A stretch of DNA of 64,000 bases from positions 3,038,001 to 3,102,000 of the forward strand of contig CAWAGV010000002.1 of NCBI GenBank assembly GCA_963781725.1, in the 5' to 3' direction. Origin of the DNA: BOG-931 sp963781725. GTDB lineage: Bacteria > Pseudomonadota > Alphaproteobacteria > Rhizobiales > Xanthobacteraceae. This document shows positions 1-9,262 of this stretch, piece after piece (position 1 is the stretch's first letter; each line of letters starts with the position of its first letter). The position numbers and the translations under genes are program-made. The notes under the pieces are model-generated. The model had not been told where the DNA came from. It worked only from the letters and a program-made list of their open reading frames with translations, and did no database searches.

Positions 1-514
1 CCACGCAGCAGCGAGGTGATGTGGAGAGCCGACTCCGGCCGTCCCGACCGAGAGCTTGCCGGGATTGGCTTTGCTATAGGCGATCAATTCCTTGACGTCG
101 TTCACGGGAAGTGAGGACTGCGCGAACAACACGAGCGGTTGAGCCGCGACCAATGCAATTGGCGTGAAGTCGTTGATCACGTCGTAAGGTACGGTCTTGT
201 TCATCCACTTTGCCAGAACAGCGGCGGGCTCCATGAGCAGCAGCGTGTATCCGTCGGGAGCCGCCTTGGCGACGAAGTTGGCACCGACCATTGAGCCAGC
301 CCCCGGTCGATTTTCCACCACGACCGCCTGTTTCAGTTTTTCCGGCAGCTTCTCGGACAAAATGCGTGCTGTAGCGTCAACCCCGCCGCCGGCCGCAACA
401 GGCACCACCAATTGGTCGCGTCGGGTAGGTTTGCGCCCATGCAATACGAGACGCTACCGGAAGCGCGATAGCGCCCGCCGTCAGACGCAGAAATCGGCGA
501 CGTGGAAGTTCCAT
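1..514 (-). pseudogene. Bug/TctC-type periplasmic receptor, frameshifted and cut by the window edge
   Basis: The start at 514 follows a GGGAGGA ribosome site by 6 nt and encodes a Tat-like leader (PRRRFLRLTAG) ending near AWAQ, then TYPTRPI, the conserved beginning of mature Bug receptors. The frame then goes wrong at about 410-413 and stops near 377. In the neighbouring frame the homology resumes at once as LVVPVAAGGG, and runs open through VVENRPGAGS and APDGYTLL to base 1. Family alignments have two residues between the RP and the LVVP, so about 5 nt appear to be missing. Bug proteins bind carboxylates or related acids in the periplasm. The divergent LysR gene is a plausible regulator. It is either a genuine null allele or an assembly error; the 3' end lies outside the window. 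Confidence 0.85.
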
Positions 515-597
515 GGCGTTCCTCCCTGTTGGGTCGGACTCATGCCAAACAACCAAAACCAGCCTAGCCCTGTTGCTCAAAACCAAATAATAATAAT

Positions 598-612
598 ATG
601 GAATGGTAACAT
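598..612. promoter_or_regulatory. candidate LysR-type operator (ATG-N9-CAT)
   Basis: The 109-bp gap between the divergent Bug and LysR genes is AT-rich and holds the dyad ATG-N9-CAT, which contains the T-N11-A core typical of LysR-family binding sites (T599, A611). One more base pair on each side (T597/A613) extends the symmetry. Position between regulator and target fits autoregulated divergent control. This is a pattern match only. Confidence 0.35.
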
Positions 613-623
613 AACGATTTCGA

Positions 624-1571
624 ATGACAGCCGCGCAGTGGAACCACCGTCTCCGCCGCCGCCTCAAATTGCGAGACGTGGATATTCTGCTGGCCGTCAT
701 TCAAACGGGCAGCATGGGGAAGGCGGCGGGCGCCCTTAACATGTCGCAGCCCGCCGTTTCCAAGGCGATTGCCGGCCTGGAACACACCCTCGGCGTGCGC
801 CTGCTCGACCGGAGCCGGCAGGGCGTAGAGCCGACGCCGTATGGCCGCGCGCTCATCAAGCGGGGCGTCGCAATGTTTGACGAATTGCGGCAGGGCGTTC
901 AGGACATCGCGTCTCTTACTGATCCGACGGTGGGAGAGATACGTATGGGAGGCAGCGAGCATACGATATCCGCGATCTATTCGCCGGTCGTTCATCGGTT
1001 CTCACGACAATATCCGCTGATGTCTTTTCATATTGTCGTCGGCGACCTGCGAACGATGTCCCAGGAATTGGACGCAAGACGCATCGACTTTGTGGTGAGC
1101 CGAATGTACAGCCCTGCCTCCGAGGAGCATTCAGTTGAAGTGCTGTTTGAGGATCCCCTGGTCGTCGTCACGGGACCTAACAATGCGCTGGCTCGCCGTC
1201 GCAAGATTGAGTTTGCCGAATTGTTGGACGAACCTTGGACATTACAGCCGCGCGAGAACAATTTCGGGTCGTTCGCCATGGATGCCCTTCACGCTGCCGG
1301 CCTGGCTCCTCCACGAATCACGGTTGCTACGACGTCTAGTAATTTGCGCGGTGAAATGCTCGCGACCGGCCGCTATCTCACAATGGTCCCCCGCTATTGG
1401 GTCTTGCTGCCGCGCAGGCACCCATCGCTTAAGGTCTTGCCGGTGGAATTTCCCAATACCCGACTCAAAGTTGCGATTATTACTTTGAAGAATCGGTCTC
1501 TCAGTCGGGCCACGGAGCTTTTCATTGACAGCATACGTGCCCTCACAAAGCCCCTGGCGACGGAAAAATAA
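624..1571 (+). CDS. LysR family transcriptional regulator
   Basis: A 315-residue protein, the usual LysR length. Residues about 14-73 form the winged helix-turn-helix (LKLRDVDILLAVIQTGSMGK, then AAGALNMSQPAVSKAI, then LGVRLLDRS). Residues about 100-300 are the two-lobed periplasmic-binding-like effector domain. The start at 624 has no strong ribosome site, but no upstream in-frame alternative exists. It faces the broken Bug receptor across a short AT-rich gap, a common arrangement in which the regulator senses the ligand that the receptor imports. The ligand is not known from sequence. Confidence 0.88.
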   Translation: MTAAQWNHRLRRRLKLRDVDILLAVIQTGSMGKAAGALNMSQPAVSKAIAGLEHTLGVRLLDRSRQGVEPTPYGRALIKRGVAMFDELRQGVQDIASLTDPTVGEIRMGGSEHTISAIYSPVVHRFSRQYPLMSFHIVVGDLRTMSQELDARRIDFVVSRMYSPASEEHSVEVLFEDPLVVVTGPNNALARRRKIEFAELLDEPWTLQPRENNFGSFAMDALHAAGLAPPRITVATTSSNLRGEMLATGRYLTMVPRYWVLLPRRHPSLKVLPVEFPNTRLKVAIITLKNRSLSRATELFIDSIRALTKPLATEK

Positions 1572-1716
1572 CCGGATGCGCGTGCTCGTTTTTTGGATCG
1601 ACCCGCTAGAGTCTCCACACAACAAGACGTTACGTTCGGCAGTGCCATTAAGCCGGAAACAGCCGACTTGGTTGGCTGGCAAATGCTCGCCCCTTGGGGT
1701 GACGGAATAGAGGGGC

Positions 1717-2274
1717 CTATTTCGTCCAGCCCTTCGACCAGGCCGGCGGCGTCTTGCCGTCGATCAGGATGAAGGCGATGCGGCACGGCTTGCCGGAATT
1801 GTTGACCCAGGCGTGGTTGGTGCCCTGCTGGATCAACACGTCTCCGGCCTTGCAGTGAATCTCGGTGTCGTCGAGCAGCATGTCGATCTCGCCTTCGAGC
1901 ACGAGGGCGTAGTCGATGGTGCGGGTCCGGTGCGTGTTCTCGTGCCGCCCATAACCCTGCGTCGCCGGGTCGATGCCCATGTTGCGCAGGATCTCATTAT
2001 GGTCGTGGGCGCCGTAGCCGCCGGTCGGGGTCGGTGCGAAATCGACGATGCGGAAGATGGTGCCGTTATTGGGCGGTGGCACTTTCACCGGTGTCTTGGC
2101 GCGGTCGTCGGAGCTCGCCATGTCGACGGGGAATTCGCTCGTCACCCAGAACAGGCTCATGCCGTTGCCGCCGGCGCTGCGCTGAATCGCCTTCACCGGT
2201 TCATCCACCAGCACAACCGCTTTACCGCTTAAGTCGTGGCCGGTCACGATCCGGCGGGTCGATCTCATCTCCAT
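1717..2274 (-). CDS. cupin-domain protein
   Basis: A 185-residue single-domain protein; the start at 2274 is preceded by GGGAGA at good spacing. Both cupin motifs are visible in the C-terminal half: HENTH (residues 111-115) followed by YALVLEGE, and AGDVLIQQGTNHAWV with His154. These residues normally hold one divalent metal in a beta barrel. The N-terminal 90 residues resemble other stand-alone cupins found beside catabolic genes. Function could be a dioxygenase, isomerase or small-molecule sensor; the sequence does not decide. It is divergent from the hydrolase at 2387, with a 112-bp gap that probably carries both promoters. Confidence 0.8.
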   Translation of the reverse strand: MEMRSTRRIVTGHDLSGKAVVLVDEPVKAIQRSAGGNGMSLFWVTSEFPVDMASSDDRAKTPVKVPPPNNGTIFRIVDFAPTPTGGYGAHDHNEILRNMGIDPATQGYGRHENTHRTRTIDYALVLEGEIDMLLDDTEIHCKAGDVLIQQGTNHAWVNNSGKPCRIAFILIDGKTPPAWSKGWTK

Positions 2275-2386
2275 GGCGTTCTCCCTTGAATAATGGTGGC
2301 GCAATAAACGATGATGCCGCGCCTTTGCCAAGGTCTAAAAAGCTCAAAGCGCTCAAGCCATGCGCTGCGGGTAGGGGAGAGAAACA

Positions 2387-4186
2387 GTGAGCGTGCAATC
2401 GTCGCGTCCGTTGCTGCAATCGGCGGAAAATCCCGGCTCCAATTACGACCGCGAGCCGACCATTGCCGCGATCGCGCGCGACATGGACGTCATGGTGCCG
2501 ATGCGCGACGGCGTCAAAATCTGCGTCGACGTCTATCGCCCCGACGCGCCCGGCAAGTTTCCGGCGCTGCTGGCGTTCGCGATCTACAACAAGGATTTCC
2601 AGGGCCCGGACATGGCGGCAGCGCTGCCGCCGCAGCCGGCCTGGTCGCCGCTGTGGACCGGGCCGATGGAGGCCGGCGACACCAAGTTCTTCGTGTCGCG
2701 CGGCTATGTGCACGTCATCGGCTCGCCGCGCGGCGTCGGCAAATCCGAAGGCGGCGGCTCGCGCGAATGGGATTGCTACGACCTGATCGAGTGGATCGCG
2801 GCGCAGCCGTGGTGCGACGGCAATGTCGGCATGGTCGGCATTTCCGGCTTCGGCGCCGAACAGCTCGCGGCCGCCAAGAAGCAGCCGCCGCACCTGAAAG
2901 CGATCTTTCCGTTCGACTCCCGCGGCGCCTATGGCGAACTCGGCGGCTTCCGCGACGAATATCCCGGCGGCGTCATCCATCTGTTCCGTTATCTGGTCGG
3001 CCATTTCTCGGCGATGCATCAGCACAAGGGCCCGCCCGGCGCGCTGCCGCCGGAGCGCGAGAAGGTCTGGCGCGCGGCCATGGATAACCCCGACTACAAG
3101 ATGTATCCGCACGTCTACAATCTGATCGCGCAGAAGGGCCAGCACATGCCGCCCTACTATCATGTGCTGGTCGAGCCGTATGACAGCGAAGCCGCGGTGG
3201 CGAAGAGCGAAAAGGAATTCGCCGACATCAAGGTGCCGACCTACACGGGCTCGGGCTGGTATGGCTACACTTACAAGACGCACCTCAACGGCTGCCAGCA
3301 CTGGTACCGCAACATCAGTGCGCCGAAGAAACTACTGCTGTCCGGCCCGGCGCATGTCGAGCGGCCGTATCACACCATGCACGGCGAAGTGCTGCGCTGG
3401 CACGATCACTGGCTGAAAGGCATCGACACCGGGATCATGCAAGAAGCGCCGGTGCGCTACTGGGTGATGGGCGCCAACCAGTGGCGCACCGCCAGCGACT
3501 GGCCGATCCCGGAGACGCAGTGGAGTAAACTTTATCTCACGAGCTGGGAACGGCTGACGCCGGATACGCCGGCGCCGTCGAGCGTCACCGAGACACAGGC
3601 GCCGGATTCGTTCGTGCAGATGCCGCCGTCGCAGACCACGACCGTTGCGCGATTACGGTATATGACCGATCCGCTGCCGAACGACGTGCTGGTCGCGGGC
3701 CCGATCGTGGTCACGCTTTACGCCGCGATCGACCAGGACGACACCAACTGGATCGTCGTGCTCAAGGACGTCGGTCCCGACGTGTCGGTGATGAGCGTGC
3801 GCGAAGGCGAGCGCGAGGTTCCGAAGAACCTGCACGAGCGCGAGATCACCCGCGGCTGGCTGAAGGCCTCGCACCGCGCCGTCGATGCCAAGCGCTCGCG
3901 GCCGTACTGGCCATGGCATCCGCTGACGCGGGAGGCGCAGCAGCCGGTGACGCCCGGCGCGATCGAGGAGTATCAGATCGAGGTGATGGCGACCGCGAAC
4001 CTGTTTCGCAAAGGCCACCGCATCTGTCTCGACATCACCAGCCTCGACCTGCCGACCGGCGTCGCCGGCGCGACCAATGCCGAATACGTGCCGTACCACA
4101 TCTGCTCGAGCAAAACGGTGCTGCACAAGATCTATCACGACCGCAAGCATCCTTCGCACATCCTGCTGCCGGTGGTTCCGGAGTGA
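2387..4186 (+). CDS. CocE/NonD-type (X-Pro dipeptidyl-peptidase family S15) hydrolase
   Basis: A 599-residue protein starting with GTG after GGGGAGAG. The N-terminal half is an alpha/beta-hydrolase of the CocE/NonD class: MDVMVPMRDGVKICVDVYRP, a PRGVGKSEG strand-turn, and the nucleophile elbow GMVGISGFG with Ser153. A likely catalytic His lies in the HVERPYHTMHGE region. Residues about 380-590 match the C-terminal jelly-roll domain of this family. Members hydrolyse esters or amides (for example cocaine esterase and proline iminopeptidases). No signal peptide is seen, so it is probably cytoplasmic. The substrate is unknown; it may share a regulatory region with the divergent cupin. Confidence 0.86.
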   Translation: MSVQSSRPLLQSAENPGSNYDREPTIAAIARDMDVMVPMRDGVKICVDVYRPDAPGKFPALLAFAIYNKDFQGPDMAAALPPQPAWSPLWTGPMEAGDTKFFVSRGYVHVIGSPRGVGKSEGGGSREWDCYDLIEWIAAQPWCDGNVGMVGISGFGAEQLAAAKKQPPHLKAIFPFDSRGAYGELGGFRDEYPGGVIHLFRYLVGHFSAMHQHKGPPGALPPEREKVWRAAMDNPDYKMYPHVYNLIAQKGQHMPPYYHVLVEPYDSEAAVAKSEKEFADIKVPTYTGSGWYGYTYKTHLNGCQHWYRNISAPKKLLLSGPAHVERPYHTMHGEVLRWHDHWLKGIDTGIMQEAPVRYWVMGANQWRTASDWPIPETQWSKLYLTSWERLTPDTPAPSSVTETQAPDSFVQMPPSQTTTVARLRYMTDPLPNDVLVAGPIVVTLYAAIDQDDTNWIVVLKDVGPDVSVMSVREGEREVPKNLHEREITRGWLKASHRAVDAKRSRPYWPWHPLTREAQQPVTPGAIEEYQIEVMATANLFRKGHRICLDITSLDLPTGVAGATNAEYVPYHICSSKTVLHKIYHDRKHPSHILLPVVPE

Positions 4187-4213
4187 CGGCTGTGCTTGAA
4201 ACAGGACAATTGC

Positions 4214-4333
4214 TTACGATTTAAAACCGGTTCCTCCGCATCTCTGGCACCTGACTTTCTTGTCGCCTTGTTTGAGAAGGCCTTTGCCCTCGCAATTCTT
4301 GCATTTCGCTTTTGGTTTTTTTGGCTTCTGCAT
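4214..4333 (-). CDS. 39-residue two-CxxC zinc-ribbon-like small protein
   Basis: A very short gene supported by an excellent ribosome site (GGAGGGA five bases before the ATG at 4333). The protein is highly basic (MQKPKKPKAK) and carries CKNCEGKG and CQRCGGTG, the two halves of a DnaJ-type zinc-knuckle pattern with one Zn site. No other domain is present. Such mini zinc ribbons may bind nucleic acid or a protein partner; the function is unknown. It lies between the hydrolase (convergent) and the gene at 4492. Confidence 0.72.
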   Translation of the reverse strand: MQKPKKPKAKCKNCEGKGLLKQGDKKVRCQRCGGTGFKS

Positions 4334-4491
4334 ATTCCCTCCAATGCCGTGCCGCGCCTCGTAAAGACGTGGCGAACGTCTCGACAGTTTGAAAGTGCCA
4401 TCTTTCAGACGTGCAGGCCACGTCAATAAACGCTTTGCTGGACACAGCGGCCGCTGCCGGATAGAAAGCCCCTCAATACGAAAGGAATCTG

Positions 4492-4743
4492 ATGTCCTTT
4501 AAATTCAGTGTCGGACAAGCAGTCGAGTATACGCCCATCGGCGAGAAAACTGCGGGCCTCTACAGGATCGTGAGGCAGATGCCGGCGGAAGAACACGCAT
4601 TCGATTTGAGATATCGTATCAAGAGTGAGGCCGAAATCTACGAACGGAATGTTCTCGAGTGCCAACTGAGCTCTGATGTGAGCGCCGAAAGCGAGTATGT
4701 CACGACCAAGCCTCGCCTCTCGCACGGCTCACATGGCGATTGA
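4492..4743 (+). CDS. conserved small hypothetical protein, 83 aa
   Basis: A small soluble protein beginning FKFSVGQAVEYTPIGEK and continuing YRIVRQMPAEEHAFDLRYRIKS. The ATG follows AAAGGA by 6-7 nt. The beta-rich N-terminal part (VGQAVEYTP, GLYRIVRQMP, LRYRIKS) suggests an SH3-like barrel. I recall similar sequences in other rhizobial genomes, always uncharacterised. No partner gene is evident. Confidence 0.7.
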   Translation: MSFKFSVGQAVEYTPIGEKTAGLYRIVRQMPAEEHAFDLRYRIKSEAEIYERNVLECQLSSDVSAESEYVTTKPRLSHGSHGD

Positions 4744-4860
4744 ACGCGAATGATCAGCCCATTCATCGCGCGGGTGGATTAGGTATCGCGTATGCGATAA
4801 TCTTTCTCCAGAACCCGTGTTCGTTCGGCGGGCGTCTCGTAGGTTTCCTGGGGAAATAGA

Positions 4861-5832
4861 ATGCGCGGTAAAATTCTTGCGCTTGTCGCTGCTGCTGCTG
4901 TTGCGTATTCGAGCGCTGCGCCCGCGGCAGAAGTGACACTTCGGGCGATATCGGGTTTCAACGAAAAGACCACGTATTCGGCGGGCATCGAGCGCTTCAT
5001 CGACCGGGTCAACGCGGCCGGGAAGGGGATCGTCCAGATCAATTATATCGGCGGCCCGAAGGCGATGCCCCCGTTCGAGGTTGGCAATGCCTTGAAGAAC
5101 GGCGTCGTCGACATCGCCAACACCTCCGGCGCGTTTTACACCAACCTGATGCCCGAGGCCGACGCCTGGAAGCTGACCCAGCGTCCGATGACCGAACTGC
5201 GCAAGAACGGCGGCTTCGATCTGATGGCGCAACTCTACGCCCAGAAAATGAACGCGATGATGCTGGCGCGTGTCGTCGATAACAATCCGTTTCATCTCTA
5301 TCTCAACAAGAAGATCACCAGTCCCAATCTGACCGGCCTGAAGCTGCGCATTACGCCGGTGTATCGCGATTTCTTTCAGGCGCAGGGCGCGACCGTCGTG
5401 CAGACCGCGCCGGGCGAAGTCTATACCGCGCTCGATCGCGGCGTGGTCGACGGCTACGGCTGGCCGATCACCGGCGTGTTCGACCTTGGCTGGAATGAAA
5501 AGACCAAATACCGGGTCGATCCGGGATTCTATACCGCCGAGGTGTCGATCCTCATCAACAAGGCATCCTGGGACAAGCTCGACGATCAGCAAAAGGCGGT
5601 TTTGCGCAAAGCTGCCGACCAGGGCGAGGCCGAAGCGCCGGCCGAGTATCAGGCGCTCAATGCCAAGGACACCGAGCGCCAGGCCGCAGCCGGGATCGAA
5701 ACCATCAGCTTCGATCCGGTGGTGGCGAAGGACTACGTGAGAAAAGCCTACGACGCCGGCTGGGCCGGCGAAATCCGCCAGAGCCCGGACGTCGCTCCAA
5801 AGCTGCGGGAATTCTTTTCCAAGCCTGAATAA
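4861..5832 (+). CDS. dctP: TRAP transporter substrate-binding protein (DctP family)
   Basis: A 323-residue periplasmic receptor with a Sec signal peptide (hydrophobic stretch to about residue 22, cleavage near APAAE). Family features follow: GPKAMPPFEVGNALKNGVVD in the first lobe, the GLKLRITPVYRDFF strand that carries the conserved ligand-binding Arg, and the APGEVYTALDRGVVDG motif. The start at 4861 follows a GGGGA ribosome site. It is first in a complete dctPQM set, so it delivers its ligand, usually a carboxylate, to the DctQM symporter. The ligand cannot be read from the sequence. Confidence 0.9.
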   Translation: MRGKILALVAAAAVAYSSAAPAAEVTLRAISGFNEKTTYSAGIERFIDRVNAAGKGIVQINYIGGPKAMPPFEVGNALKNGVVDIANTSGAFYTNLMPEADAWKLTQRPMTELRKNGGFDLMAQLYAQKMNAMMLARVVDNNPFHLYLNKKITSPNLTGLKLRITPVYRDFFQAQGATVVQTAPGEVYTALDRGVVDGYGWPITGVFDLGWNEKTKYRVDPGFYTAEVSILINKASWDKLDDQQKAVLRKAADQGEAEAPAEYQALNAKDTERQAAAGIETISFDPVVAKDYVRKAYDAGWAGEIRQSPDVAPKLREFFSKPE

Positions 5833-5884
5833 TCGGCCGCGAGCGTTGTTCATCGGCGCGTGGGCCACCAGACACGCGTGAGCC

Positions 5885-6415
5885 GTGATGAAATCGCTAT
5901 CGGACCTCTTCGGCAGCCTGCTTGAGAAACTGTTCTTCGCAGCCTGCGCCGTGCTGTTTCTGATGATGCTGATGATTTGCGCCGATGTGTTCCTGCGCAA
6001 CGTTCCGCTGCTGCCGTCGCTGCACGGTCTGGCATGGGCCGACGAAGTTTCCGAATACATGCTGTACCTGATCACCATGCTCGCGGCGCCCTGGCTGCTG
6101 CGGCAGGGCCGGCACATTCGCATCGATATCCTGCTGCGGGCCCTGCCGCCGCAAGTCGGCTGGTATTGCGAATGGCTCACCGACGCCATGGCGCTGACCT
6201 GCTGCGCGATCATGGTGGTGTCCGGAACGGAAGCAGCCTATGCGAGCTACGCGTCCGGCATGCTGACGATCAGGACGCTGGTGACTCCGGAATGGTGGTC
6301 GCTGGCGCCGCTGCCGGTGACGTTCCTGCTGCTCGCCATCGAAGTGCTGTTCCGGATGCAGCGTCTCGCGGCAAGCCCGCGGACGCCGCGCGACGATGCG
6401 CTGCCGGCGCCATAA
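5885..6415 (+). CDS. dctQ: TRAP transporter small permease (DctQ)
   Basis: About 176 residues with four predicted membrane helices (roughly 15-37, 57-75, 98-118, 138-156) and the DctQ signatures FLRN near residue 38, WADEVSEY and RQGRHIRID. The gene can start at GTG 5885 or ATG 5888, which are adjacent in-frame codons with only a weak ribosome site. It sits 52 nt after dctP and 16 nt before dctM. In the family this subunit bridges the receptor and the large permease. Confidence 0.9.
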   Translation: MMKSLSDLFGSLLEKLFFAACAVLFLMMLMICADVFLRNVPLLPSLHGLAWADEVSEYMLYLITMLAAPWLLRQGRHIRIDILLRALPPQVGWYCEWLTDAMALTCCAIMVVSGTEAAYASYASGMLTIRTLVTPEWWSLAPLPVTFLLLAIEVLFRMQRLAASPRTPRDDALPAP

Positions 6416-6431
6416 CTGTCATGTCCTGGAC

Positions 6432-7748
6432 ATGTCTTGGCAAGCCGCATCCTGGTTGCTGCTCGGCGGTTCGACCGCGCTGCTGTTCCTCGGCCTGCCG
6501 GTCGCTTTCAGCTTCCTCGCCATCAACATCATCGGCGCGGTGCTGTTCCTCGGCGGCGAACCCGGCCTGATGCAACTGGCGCGCAACAGTGTCGATTCCG
6601 TCTCGAGCTTCTCGCTGACGCCGATTCCGATGTTCGTGCTGATGGGCGAGCTGCTGTTTCACACCGGCCTAGCGGTGAAGGTTCTCGACGCCGTCGAGCG
6701 GTTGATCATCCGCGTGCCGGGACGGATGGCCGTCATCGCCGTTGTCGCCGGAACCATCTTCTCGGCGATATCGGGTTCGACGATCGCAGTGACGGCGATG
6801 CTCGGCAGCCTGATGGTGCCGCTGATGCTGGAGCGCGGCTATCACCCGGTGCTGGCAACCGGTCCGATCATCGCCGTCGGCGCGCTCGACATGCTGATGC
6901 CGGTTTCGGCGCTGGCGGTGCTGCTCGGCAGCCTGTCCGGCATCTCGATCACCGGACTGCTGATGGGAGGATTTGTCCCGGGGATGCTGCTGAAGGCGGT
7001 GTTCGTCGCCTACATCATCGTCAGCGTCAAATGGAATCCTTCGCTCGCGCCCGCCGCAGAGCCGGACGACGCTTACCGCGGCTGGGACCGGATCAGGCCG
7101 CTGGTCAAATACGTCATCCCCATTCTCGCGATCTTTGTGGTCGTCGTCACCGCGATGAATGTCGGCTGGGCGACCCCGACCGAGTCGGCGGCGGTGGGCG
7201 CGTTCGCCACCATGGTGCTGGCGCTGGCTTACCGGGCGCTGACGCCGGCCATCCTGATCACGTCGCTGCGCGGCACGATCATGATTGCGGGAATGATCCT
7301 GTTCATCATCGTCGGCGCGACCACGTTCTCGCAAATCCTGTCGTTCTCGGGGGCGAGCAACGGCATCGTGTCGCTGATCACCGGCCATGGCCTCGGCCAA
7401 AACGCCATCATCGGCGGCATGATGCTGATCCTGATCTTCCTCGGCCTGTTCGTCGATCAGGTGAGCATGATGCTGATCGCACTGCCGATCTTCATGCCCG
7501 TGGTGCAGCAGCTCAACATCGACCTGGTCTGGTTCGGGGTGATGTTCCTGATTTGCATGCAGCTCGGCCTGCTGCTGCCGCCGCACGGCCTGCTGCTGAT
7601 GACCATGAAAGGGGTCGTGCCGGCGCAAGTCACGATGGGCCACATCTTCCGCGCGGTGGTGCCTTATATCGTGCTGAGCCTGGTCATGCTGGCGCTGGTG
7701 TTCTTCTGGCCGGCAGTCGCGCTCTGGCTGCCGGACCTGGTGCGTTAG
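6432..7748 (+). CDS. dctM: TRAP transporter large permease (DctM)
   Basis: 438 residues with about 12 hydrophobic helices. Family landmarks are SSFSLTPIPMFVLMGELLF, the GTIFSAISGSTIAVTAMLGS segment, ATPTESAAVGA and the C-terminal PPHGLLLM stretch. The start at 6432 (MSWQAASW) is preferred to an upstream in-frame codon inside dctQ because the leader residues are otherwise unlike the family. It catalyses sodium-coupled uptake together with DctQ. It is last in the operon; no terminator is obvious downstream. Confidence 0.9.
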   Translation: MSWQAASWLLLGGSTALLFLGLPVAFSFLAINIIGAVLFLGGEPGLMQLARNSVDSVSSFSLTPIPMFVLMGELLFHTGLAVKVLDAVERLIIRVPGRMAVIAVVAGTIFSAISGSTIAVTAMLGSLMVPLMLERGYHPVLATGPIIAVGALDMLMPVSALAVLLGSLSGISITGLLMGGFVPGMLLKAVFVAYIIVSVKWNPSLAPAAEPDDAYRGWDRIRPLVKYVIPILAIFVVVVTAMNVGWATPTESAAVGAFATMVLALAYRALTPAILITSLRGTIMIAGMILFIIVGATTFSQILSFSGASNGIVSLITGHGLGQNAIIGGMMLILIFLGLFVDQVSMMLIALPIFMPVVQQLNIDLVWFGVMFLICMQLGLLLPPHGLLLMTMKGVVPAQVTMGHIFRAVVPYIVLSLVMLALVFFWPAVALWLPDLVR

Positions 7749-8125
7749 CGCGTACACTGCGCAAGCGTCAGCGGCGGGTCGTCGGACCGCGTTGATGATT
7801 GACTTATGGGCGTCAATTAGCGAGCGGAAATGACAAGGGTGAGAACCGAGGACCCAGCCTCAGGGCGCATTCGGCCGAAGGCCGAAAAGTACTGGATACC
7901 CTGCCCGCTGGTTGTTTGAAGAGCAATCGGAGTTTTGAGACGGGTTTTCATCTCCCAAATATTACGGACGTTTCAACAGCCACGGTTGCAAATGTGCGCA
8001 CTCTGCCACGGAGATCTGGCGAACAACTATGGGCGCGGACCCGCGACAGTATCAGCCTGCAGCACGCTACATGAGCGGTCCCGGTCCGAAATGGCGCACG
8101 GGACAGCCCGAAGAGTGGCGCGCGA
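7749..8125. other. intergenic, no gene recognised
   Basis: 377 bp between dctM and the broken acyltransferase. It contains a 7-bp-arm hairpin (TTCGGCC, 7870-7886) without a T-run, and no reading frame with a ribosome site or recognisable homology. A short frame shows a CALCH string, discussed under rejected items. Confidence 0.5.
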
Positions 8126-9262
8126 TCAGTTCGGTGAGCTGGCTGCCATCGACTGCAATACCGGTTTGTATTTGTTCTGACGTTCCGCGAATTGAGCACG
8201 CCAGGGTTCGATAAATAGAAGCTCCAGAACCAAACCGAAAGCGGCCAAGACCAGCGTCAGCGCAAGTCCGATCCATGCCGCCGTTTCGGAGCCGAACGGA
8301 AGATGGCGGTTGATGCTGTTGCCAATTTGGATCGCAAAAACATGGAATATGTAGAACGGGTAGGAGAGTTCACCGAGATAACGGTCGAGCCTTATGCCGG
8401 ACGTTGCCTTGAACAGAGATGGCAAAAGGCAGGCCATAATTGCGGGATATAGAAACGTAGAAAGTATCGAGGGGGCAGAAAATATGACGAGGCCAACCGC
8501 AAGGGCGTAAAGCGGAAATGTCGGAAAGTGCCCGGTTCCCGCTTCATTCAATCGGCGTGCATAGCGGAATGCCACGGCGCCCAAGAGAAAGTATCCAAGC
8601 TCGAACGGAAAAAACCGGCAGTTCCACGGGTCATCGTCGAGATGGAGGGCGGTTATAGCAATCAGCTTGGCGACTAGGGAGCAGAATATTGCCAACGCCA
8701 GCCAGCGCGACCGCAACGTCAAAAGAAAAGGAGCTGCGAGATAGAAGGTTATCTCGACCCCGAGAGACCATGCCTGTGGAATGGCCAATCCCATCCACAG
8801 GTCGACATCGGTGTTGCGATAGTTGGCCGACCACTGCACCTATTCGTGATGGACGGACAGGAACGGGACGACGTCTTGAAAAAATATGGTGAGATTGGTG
8901 AAACTCAGAAATATCTTGAAGGTGTCGTTCGCAAATGAATGGGGTAACGCGGACAAAGCCTTCCAAATGGACAATGGTGCGAGACTGTCACGGTACACAA
9001 GCGTGGCTCCCAGCACGAGCGCGCATCCCGCCCAGTACATAGGAAGCAATCGGAAGTATCGCGCTTTATAGAACTGAGAGATCCAGGCCTCACCGAGATT
9101 GTGCTCGGTATATTTTGTGCTCAAGACGAGCTGCATATAAAAACCGGAAATGACGAAAAAGAGTTCGACCGCCAAATTGCCGTTTGTCCAGGGTAGATTT
9201 CCAAGAGGACGGGTATGTGCGCAAAAAACGCAGACTGCCAGGAGAATACGGATTAGGCCCAT
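8126..9262 (-). pseudogene. acyltransferase family 3 membrane protein interrupted by an amber codon
   Basis: Reading down from 9262 the protein begins MGLIRILLAVCVFCAHTRPL and gives the first membrane segments of an acyltransferase-3 (OafA/NodX-like O-acyltransferase), including the NLAVELFFVISGFYM signature. A TAG at 8840-8842 stops it after 140 residues. The same frame continues without interruption (SANYRN, then PQAWSLGVEITFYLAAPFLL) for another 237 residues. The total of about 378 residues is full family length, so a single base change (for example CAG to TAG) explains the break. Base composition looks lower in G+C than the flanks, suggesting recent acquisition. Such enzymes acylate surface glycans. 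Confidence 0.84.

Noticed and set aside
7935..8180. short frame with a CALCH motif
   Set aside because: The haem-like string stands alone in a basic, poorly structured peptide without a ribosome site or leader, so it is probably chance.
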